Source: Saprospira sp. CCB-QB6
Lineage (GTDB): Bacteria; Bacteroidota; Bacteroidia; Chitinophagales; Saprospiraceae
Direction of reading: 5' to 3'
Assembly (NCBI RefSeq): GCF_028464065.1
Contig: NZ_CP116808.1
Location: 2,435,501 to 2,499,500 of the forward strand
DNA: 64,000 nt
Below, piece by piece: positions 58,558 through 64,000 of the stretch. The stretch's first letter is position 1. Each line of letters opens with the position of its first letter. The position numbers and the translations under genes are program-made. Below the pieces are notes generated by a model. The model had not been told where the DNA came from, did not search any database, and worked only from the letters and a program-made list of their open reading frames with translations.

Positions 58558-60801
58558 ATGGGTAAACAAATCCCTTTGAGCACCTCTGCAGTTATTGCAG
58601 GCAAGGAGTTCACACTAGAAACTGGCAAACTTGCCGCCCTTACCGATGGTTCAGTTGTACTGCGCTACGGTGACACTATGCTTTTGGCTACAGCCGTAGC
58701 CGCCGAAGAAGCAAAGCCCGATCAGAGCTTTTTTCCTCTTTCAGTAGATTATCGTGAGAAATTTGCTTCTGCTGGTCGTATTCCTGGCAACTTCTTCCGT
58801 AGAGAGGGCCGCCCTTCAGAATATGAAATCCTTACTTCTCGTTTGGTAGACCGTGCTATCCGCCCGCTCTTCCCCGATAACTTCCTTAACGAGACGCAAG
58901 TATTTATCTTCCTTATCTCTGCCGATGGAGAAACCCTACCCGACGCTTTTGCCGCCTTTGCTGCTTCTGCTGCTCTTATGGTTTCTGATATTCCCTTTGC
59001 TGGACCTATCTCAGAGGTGCGCGTAGCTCGCATCAATGGCGAATTCATGATTAACCCTTCTCGCACAGAGCTAGAAACTGCCGATATGGAGTTTGTGATT
59101 GCGGGTAGCATGGACAATATCGTGATGGTAGAAGGGGAAGCCGATGAATGCCAAGAAGAGGACCTCATCGAAGCCATTAAAGTGGCTCACGAAGCCATCA
59201 AAGAGCAATGCCAAATGCAGCTCGAGCTTCGCCAATTAAAAGGCGTAACAGAAAACCGCCCCGTAGTAGAAAAAGAAGAGAACGAAGCACTCAAAGCCGC
59301 TGTAGATAGCGCTTGCCGTGAAAAACTCATGGATATTGCCAGTACTCCTTCTGATAAAAAAGCACGCAAAGATGCTTTCAAAGTACTAAAAGACGAGACC
59401 AAAGCCACCCTCACTGAGCAGTTTGGCGAAGAGGCTTGGGGCGAAATGTCTCATCTCTTCAGTGGCTATTTCGATGCCCTCAAGAAAGAGTGCGCCCGTG
59501 AGGTAGTTTTGAGCAAGCAACAGCGTTTGGATGGTCGTACCCCCACAGAGGTGCGTAACATCTGGTGTGAAGTAGATTATCTACCTGCTCCTCATGGTTC
59601 TGCGCTTTTCACTCGTGGAGAAACTCAATCATTGACCACTGTGACTTTGGGTTCTAAAATGGATGAGGCATTGATTGACAATGCACTTTCATTGCATAAT
59701 GACAACTTCTTGTTGCACTATAACTTTCCTCCTTTCTCTGTAAACGAGGTGGGACGTCCAAGAGGAACTAGCCGCCGCGAAGTGGGGCATGGTAACTTGG
59801 CTCGCCGCTCTTTGGCCCGTGTAATGCCACAAGACTATCCTTATACTGTACGTATTGTATCAGATATTCTAGAGTCTAACGGTTCTTCTTCTATGGCGAC
59901 CGTTTGTGCAGGTTCTTTGGGCCTTATGGATGCTGGTGTACCTATCCGCAAGCCCGTTTCTGGTATTGCTATGGGATTGATTACCGATGGTAAAGGCCGT
60001 TCTGTTGTTCTTACCGATATCCTTGGTGATGAGGACCATTTAGGAGATATGGACTTTAAAGTAACGGGTACACAAGATGGTATCTGTGCGGTACAAATGG
60101 ATATCAAAATTGACGGTTTGGATTATGAGTTGCTCCGCACGGCTTTGCTACAAGCTCGTGAGGGAAGACTACACATCTTGGGCGTCATGAATGAGACGAT
60201 GTCTGAAGCTCGTGAAGATCTCAAACCTCAAACGCCTCGTATGGAATTGATCATCATCGATGCCGATTATATTGGTGCCGTGATTGGTTCTGGTGGTAAG
60301 GTGATCCAAGGACTACAAAAAGAGACCAACACTGTAGTGACTGTGAATGAAGAAGATGGTAAAGGTTATGTACACATTTCTGGTGATAAGCCCAATGTAG
60401 ACAAAGCTGCTGCCTTCATTAACGGAATTACTACCGAGCCTGAAGTAGGAGAAATCTATGATGCAAAAATCGTTAAGTTGATGCCTTATGGTGCCTTTAT
60501 CGAGTTTTTGCCTGGTCGTGAGGGCCTCCTTCACGTTTCAGAATTGGCTTGGGAGCGCATTGAGAATGTAGAAGAGGTATTGACAGAAGGGGAAGAGATC
60601 CAAGTGAAATTGTTGGAAATCGATCCTCGTACTGGAAAATTCCGTTTGTCTCGCAAGGTATTGCTCGAAAAGCCTGAGGGGTATGTAGAGCGTCCTCCTC
60701 GCGAAAACAGAGATCGCAATGATGATCGTCGTGGCGGAGGCCGTGGAGGTGATCGTGGCGGACGTGGTGGAGACCGCGGTGGCCGAAATAATCGCCGCTA
60801 G
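58558..60801 (+). CDS. pnp: Polyribonucleotide nucleotidyltransferase (PNPase)
   Basis: Degrades RNA 3' to 5' using phosphate. 747 aa: two RNase PH domains (first with FRREGRPSEYEILTSRLVDR-type residues at about 80-100; second with TRGETQSLTTVTLG), a KH domain (IGAVIGSGGKVIQGLQ) and an S1 domain (YDAKIVKLMPYGAFIEFLPG). The last 35 residues are a Arg-Gly-Gly-rich tail (RRGGGRGGDRGG and repeats), which may bind RNA. Confidence 0.96.
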   Translation: MGKQIPLSTSAVIAGKEFTLETGKLAALTDGSVVLRYGDTMLLATAVAAEEAKPDQSFFPLSVDYREKFASAGRIPGNFFRREGRPSEYEILTSRLVDRAIRPLFPDNFLNETQVFIFLISADGETLPDAFAAFAASAALMVSDIPFAGPISEVRVARINGEFMINPSRTELETADMEFVIAGSMDNIVMVEGEADECQEEDLIEAIKVAHEAIKEQCQMQLELRQLKGVTENRPVVEKEENEALKAAVDSACREKLMDIASTPSDKKARKDAFKVLKDETKATLTEQFGEEAWGEMSHLFSGYFDALKKECAREVVLSKQQRLDGRTPTEVRNIWCEVDYLPAPHGSALFTRGETQSLTTVTLGSKMDEALIDNALSLHNDNFLLHYNFPPFSVNEVGRPRGTSRREVGHGNLARRSLARVMPQDYPYTVRIVSDILESNGSSSMATVCAGSLGLMDAGVPIRKPVSGIAMGLITDGKGRSVVLTDILGDEDHLGDMDFKVTGTQDGICAVQMDIKIDGLDYELLRTALLQAREGRLHILGVMNETMSEAREDLKPQTPRMELIIIDADYIGAVIGSGGKVIQGLQKETNTVVTVNEEDGKGYVHISGDKPNVDKAAAFINGITTEPEVGEIYDAKIVKLMPYGAFIEFLPGREGLLHVSELAWERIENVEEVLTEGEEIQVKLLEIDPRTGKFRLSRKVLLEKPEGYVERPPRENRDRNDDRRGGGRGGDRGGRGGDRGGRNNRR

Positions 60802-60824
60802 GTTGTAGATAGCCGATAAAGTTA

Positions 60825-60858
60825 GCGCCCTGTTTCTATAGAAACAGGGCGCTTTTTT
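60825..60858 (+). terminator. Intrinsic terminator of pnp
   Basis: Perfect 14-bp palindrome GCGCCCTGTTTCTA/TAGAAACAGGGCGC followed by six Ts. Confidence 0.9.
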
Positions 60859-60912
60859 ATGGGGCATTGTATAAAAGCAAAGAAGCTGGTCCAGAATGGC
60901 CGAAGGCCAAAC

Positions 60913-61030
60913 GGCCTAGCGATGCGAAAGGGGGCGGCGCAGCCGCAGACCAAGGAGCGAAGCGACGAAGGGCCGAGCAGACCTGCGAGCCCTGAAGCGT
61001 AGCGCCTGCCGCAGGCAGGAGGCCCCAAAA
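60913..61030 (+). repeat. CLE 23, type A, abutting a stop codon
   Basis: Starts GGCCTAGCGATG and ends GGAGGCCCCAAAA, 4 bp from the stop of the minus-strand M1 peptidase. The last arm is CCTGCC-gca-GGCAGG, and the second TGCGGC-like. The third arm (GGAGCGAAGCGACG) is only weakly paired, as in CLE 22. Confidence 0.86.
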
Positions 61031-61034
61031 TACC

Positions 61035-62681
61035 TTATTTATCTTGATCTCTAAGTTCTTTGACCAAGAAAAGGGCATAGGCAAATTGGATATTTTTAGC
61101 CATCTTTTTGCTGATGACTTGGCTTTGCCATTCTTGGGTATTGGGCTGCAGGGCTAGGCGTTCATTTTGTTCATTGATAAGGAAAACGGGCATTTTAAAA
61201 TCTTGGCGGCAATTGGTCCAGCGGTAGCGGATAAAGCGTTTTCGGCCTTTTTTGTAGACCTCATATTCGAGTTGGGGGATTTGGCTTTCCTCTAGATATT
61301 GTTTGAAAAAATAGCCATAATCTTGGCCGGTGAGTTCTTGGACAAACTGAATATAATCTTGGGTATTGACCGAATTGATTTTGTACTTCTGGTAAAAGCC
61401 TTTGAGGCCGGCCCACCAAAGGCTATCGTTTTGGAAGCATTGGCGGAGGCTGTGGAGCATGTGAGCGCCTTTATAATAAATGTCGGAATCATTATTTAGG
61501 AAATTGACATTTAGGGGGCCGAGCATGGGTTGTTTGTTATCGATATAATTGTATTGGAACTTTAGGTAGCGTTCGGCGGCTTCGGGCCCATATTTCTCCT
61601 CCATAAAAACGGCTTCCATATAAGTACAAAAGCTTTCGTGCAGCCACATTTCGCCATGATCTCGGCAGCTGACGCTATTGCCCCACCATTCGTGTCCAGT
61701 TTCGTGAAGGATAATAAAATCCTCGGGCATGCCTTCGGGATGACGGCCGAAGTAGCCCGCTTTAAACTGATTGCCATAAGCGATAGCCGATTGATGTTCC
61801 ATACCCAAATAGGGCGTTTCGACCAGGGCATAGCCATCGTTCCAGAACGGATATTTGCCCAAATACTTTTCAAAAGTACGGAGGACCTCATGGGCCTGTT
61901 TGAATTGGGTTTTGGCTTGCTCCAGATGCTCAGGTAAAACATAATAATCCATAGCGAGTTGGCTGCTGTCGGTGGGGGAGATATAGCGATCCTCGAAATG
62001 GGTGTAATTACCCACATTGAGCGTAACATTATAATTATTGATGGGGTAAGTGACTACCCAAGTATAATTGGCTACATATTGATTTTTGAAGACCGAGCGG
62101 AGTTGTCCGTTAGAGACCGACATAAGATTGGGGGGGACGATAGTACGAATCCGCATACTATCGGGTTCATCGGAGAGGTGGTCTTTATTCGGCCACCAAA
62201 GGCTAGCGCCAATGCCCTCGCAAGAGACAGTTAGCCAGGGATTGCCCGCTTCATCTTTTCGCCAGATAAAACCACCATCCCAAGGGGGATTCTGGGCTTG
62301 AATCGGGCTGCCATGATAGTAAATGGTAATGGCATCTGTACTGCCTTCGGCTTGCATACTTCCAAAATCGACAAAAAAAGCATTGCCTTTACGATGGAAA
62401 TCCAGTTTTTGACTCCCATGTAAAATGCTGTCAATCTTCATATTTTCAAAAAGATCGAGTTGAATCATATTGAAGCCTTGTAGCACCTTGTAGTGAATAC
62501 TGTTCATCCCTTGGATGGACTTATTATCAAAATCAATTTTGAGGTAAAGATCATAGAATTTGACATCATAACAAGAGCGTAGAGGACTTAATCCCCCCCG
62601 CAGACTATCGGCTGAAGAAAATTGCCCTTTTGCATAAAAAGCTGTCACAAATAAAAGAAGTAGCGGGAGTATGTTTTTCAT
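61035..62681 (-). CDS. M1-family metallopeptidase, secreted
   Basis: 548 aa with a signal peptide (residues 1-19, cleavage after AKG). The zinc motif HETGHEWWG is near residue 326 and the third ligand in WLHESFCTYME. The exopeptidase loop reads LGMEHQSAIAYG, where classical members have GAMEN. It probably acts as an aminopeptidase at the cell surface or in the periplasm. The C-terminal part is shorter than in PepN. Confidence 0.9.
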   Translation of the reverse strand: MKNILPLLLLFVTAFYAKGQFSSADSLRGGLSPLRSCYDVKFYDLYLKIDFDNKSIQGMNSIHYKVLQGFNMIQLDLFENMKIDSILHGSQKLDFHRKGNAFFVDFGSMQAEGSTDAITIYYHGSPIQAQNPPWDGGFIWRKDEAGNPWLTVSCEGIGASLWWPNKDHLSDEPDSMRIRTIVPPNLMSVSNGQLRSVFKNQYVANYTWVVTYPINNYNVTLNVGNYTHFEDRYISPTDSSQLAMDYYVLPEHLEQAKTQFKQAHEVLRTFEKYLGKYPFWNDGYALVETPYLGMEHQSAIAYGNQFKAGYFGRHPEGMPEDFIILHETGHEWWGNSVSCRDHGEMWLHESFCTYMEAVFMEEKYGPEAAERYLKFQYNYIDNKQPMLGPLNVNFLNNDSDIYYKGAHMLHSLRQCFQNDSLWWAGLKGFYQKYKINSVNTQDYIQFVQELTGQDYGYFFKQYLEESQIPQLEYEVYKKGRKRFIRYRWTNCRQDFKMPVFLINEQNERLALQPNTQEWQSQVISKKMAKNIQFAYALFLVKELRDQDK

Positions 62682-62986
62682 ACCTTTTGGAAATTGGCGG
62701 TTTTTACAGAATTTTCATAAAGAATAGCGTCATTTTTGCCATTTAAAAGCGGGTAAAATTTACGCCAGAATATTGATGTTCAGTTGTATATAGCGTTTTC
62801 TATGTCTAAGTTTCTGTTAAAAAATAAACGAACTCTCTAAGAAAAGACTAAATTTGCTGTTCTAGTTTAAGTAATCTTAATAAGCTTTGGGCAAAGATAA
62901 GCCCTTTGAAGATTACCCTATTATTTACCAAGTTCAGCATTTCCTCCCACTTATTGTGTGGCTTGAACTTAAAAATAAGCAAGCTT
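62682..62986. other. Divergent intergenic region, no feature recognised
   Basis: An AT-rich gap between the divergent M1 peptidase and secreted-protein genes. It should hold two promoters, but no convincing TTTG-TAnnTTTG pair, hairpin or gene was found. No CLE is present. Confidence 0.5.
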
Positions 62987-64000
62987 ATGAATTGGACAAA
63001 TACATTGTCTTTAATCGGGGCGTTTTGCCTCTTTTTTATGCCCCTAATGGGCCAGAAAACAGTAGAATTTCGCATCTCGCAAGTTTATTCCAATGTAGAT
63101 GATATGGATGGCTGGGGTGCCGGCGACTCTGACCCACAATGGGATTTTGAAATTACTGATGCCTTTGGAACTAGCGATGATGATAGCCGAGAGTTTGGCG
63201 GAACAAACTGCCCCGGCTGGCGAACCATCAATAATACGTTCTTTTCTCAAGCTTATGATTGTGAAATTCCCTCTTTTACCTTCATTTGGCGAGGCTTTGA
63301 AGACGATGGAGCTGGCTCTGATGCCAATACGGGCTATAGAACAATTAACATTCCCGCTGCTAGCCTAAATCTGAATCAAACTACTTTTACTACCCTTAAT
63401 ACCTATACCGCCACGGCTAGTGGGGACCCTTGTGGCAGTGGAAGTACAGTGACATGGCGCATTACGCTCCAATACCGAATTACTGGAGGCAGTCTTTGCC
63501 ATGATGAATGTAGCGATCCTTATGTGTTGCCTACGGCTCCCGAATATGAATGCGCAGCAACACAATCTACAATGTCTTTAAATGTTCCTATCCGTGCCCG
63601 AGAACCCGCTGATGCTTCTCAAAATAGCTATAGCACAGCAGGTATCTCTTGCGATATTGATGGTAGCTCTCCCGAAGATGTTTGGGTGCGCACGACTATT
63701 CCCGATTCTTCTGGAGGTGTAGTCATTCAATTCGAAAATAATGGCGGCTGTTCGGGCTTTGCTTGCTTTACCAATATTACTTATGCCTGGTACACTAGCT
63801 CTAACGGAAGCTGCTCTGGCCTAGAATACCGCGGCTGCGATGCTGTTTCTTGCTTCTTTGGCTGTAATGATGGCGAAATCCGAGTAGATGGCCGAGCCAA
63901 TGAAGATGTCTGGGTCCGCATCTGGGAAGAAGATGACCAAGGTTTCGATATCACAATCAATCAAATTCGCCCTATCGCTCCCGCAGATCGCTGCTACACC
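62987..64000 (+). CDS. Large secreted Cys-rich protein, 3' end beyond the window
   Basis: The frame is open from ATG 62987 to the edge (338 codons). Residues 1-24 form a signal peptide (LSLIGAFCLFFMPLMGQ). Residues 25-160 are a beta-rich domain with Cys pairs (FRISQVYSNVDDMDGWGAGDSD). Then come at least two copies of a domain that contain a PEDVWVR / NEDVWVRIWEED motif, as in the pre-peptidase-type beta sandwiches of Bacteroidota surface proteins. It is probably a multi-domain adhesin with a T9SS signal beyond the window (inference). Confidence 0.78.
   Translation, partial: MNWTNTLSLIGAFCLFFMPLMGQKTVEFRISQVYSNVDDMDGWGAGDSDPQWDFEITDAFGTSDDDSREFGGTNCPGWRTINNTFFSQAYDCEIPSFTFIWRGFEDDGAGSDANTGYRTINIPAASLNLNQTTFTTLNTYTATASGDPCGSGSTVTWRITLQYRITGGSLCHDECSDPYVLPTAPEYECAATQSTMSLNVPIRAREPADASQNSYSTAGISCDIDGSSPEDVWVRTTIPDSSGGVVIQFENNGGCSGFACFTNITYAWYTSSNGSCSGLEYRGCDAVSCFFGCNDGEIRVDGRANEDVWVRIWEEDDQGFDITINQIRPIAPADRCYT

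Noticed and set aside
4204-61030. Interpreting the CLEs simply as intrinsic terminators
   Set aside because: Many genes have separate, normal terminators near a CLE (e.g. 17470-17500, 28368-28403, 58433-58466, 60825-60858), about half of the copies lie before start codons, and CLEs lack T-runs in sense orientation.
1-64000. tRNA, rRNA or known riboswitch genes
   Set aside because: No tRNA-like cloverleaf with CCA end and T-loop sequence, rRNA segment or known riboswitch core was recognised by eye. The CLE resembles a cloverleaf only in having several arms.

Overview
The window looks like chromosome of a member of the Bacteroidota, most likely the Saprospiraceae (a Saprospira-like marine bacterium; this is inference). 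The signs are secreted proteins with C-terminal type IX secretion (T9SS) sorting domains, lipoproteins with a Cys lipobox, promoters of the Bacteroidota form TTTG/TTG - about 17-23 nt - TAnnTTTG, little use of Shine-Dalgarno sequences, and families common in this phylum (DUF3078, GSCFA, DUF4139, RGG-tailed PNPase). No tRNA, rRNA, CRISPR array or insertion sequence was seen.

Layout. 1-3927: an AT-rich minus-strand cluster of four genes without recognised families, including two paralogous lipoproteins. 4.2-12.5 kb: an M48-type secreted peptidase coupled to a family 2 glycosyltransferase, a DUF2779 nuclease, a small secreted protein, pcm and a polytopic membrane protein. 12.5-17.5 kb: miaB, a DUF4139 protein and a sigma-54 activator. 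17.6-28.3 kb: three T9SS cargo proteins, one a 1318-residue beta-helix protein with six long repeats, plus a 42-bp x 7 tandem repeat. 28.5-33.5 kb: a flavin monooxygenase/DUF3995 pair divergent from a TetR regulator, an alcohol dehydrogenase and an AraC regulator. 33.5-39.3 kb: methionine salvage (mtnC-mtnA), acpP-fabF-rnc and a rhomboid protease. 39.6-48.7 kb: AI-2E-type transporter, GSCFA protein, TlpA-like thioredoxin, DUF3078 protein, an enlarged OppB-type permease and a FadJ-like enzyme. 49-57.7 kb: a WYL-domain protein, trhO, an FKBP lipoprotein, pyk, upp, a SMI1/KNR4-like protein, an OmpA-domain protein and a membrane protein. 57.9-64 kb: rpsO, pnp, an M1 peptidase and the start of a large secreted protein.

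The most striking content is not protein-coding. Twenty-three copies of a GC-rich element of about 120 bp (here called CLE, cloverleaf-like element) sit between genes, about one per 2.8 kb. They share fixed boxes (AGACC, GGGCCGAGC, a CCCCAAA end) but have variable arms in which both sides of each stem change together. The outermost 5-bp stem exists in alternative forms (GGCCT/AGGCC, GGCTG/CAGCC, once GGCCC/GGGCC). The CCCCAAA end usually lies close to a gene, either just before a start codon on the same strand or just after a stop codon on the opposite strand. This is the signature of a conserved folded nucleic acid (RNA or single-stranded DNA) that has spread through the chromosome. I know of no description of it, but could not search for one.

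Automatic gene calls in the window run backwards through these elements and give false N-terminal extensions (miaB, the TetR gene, trhO, the DUF2779 gene). Starts are corrected here.
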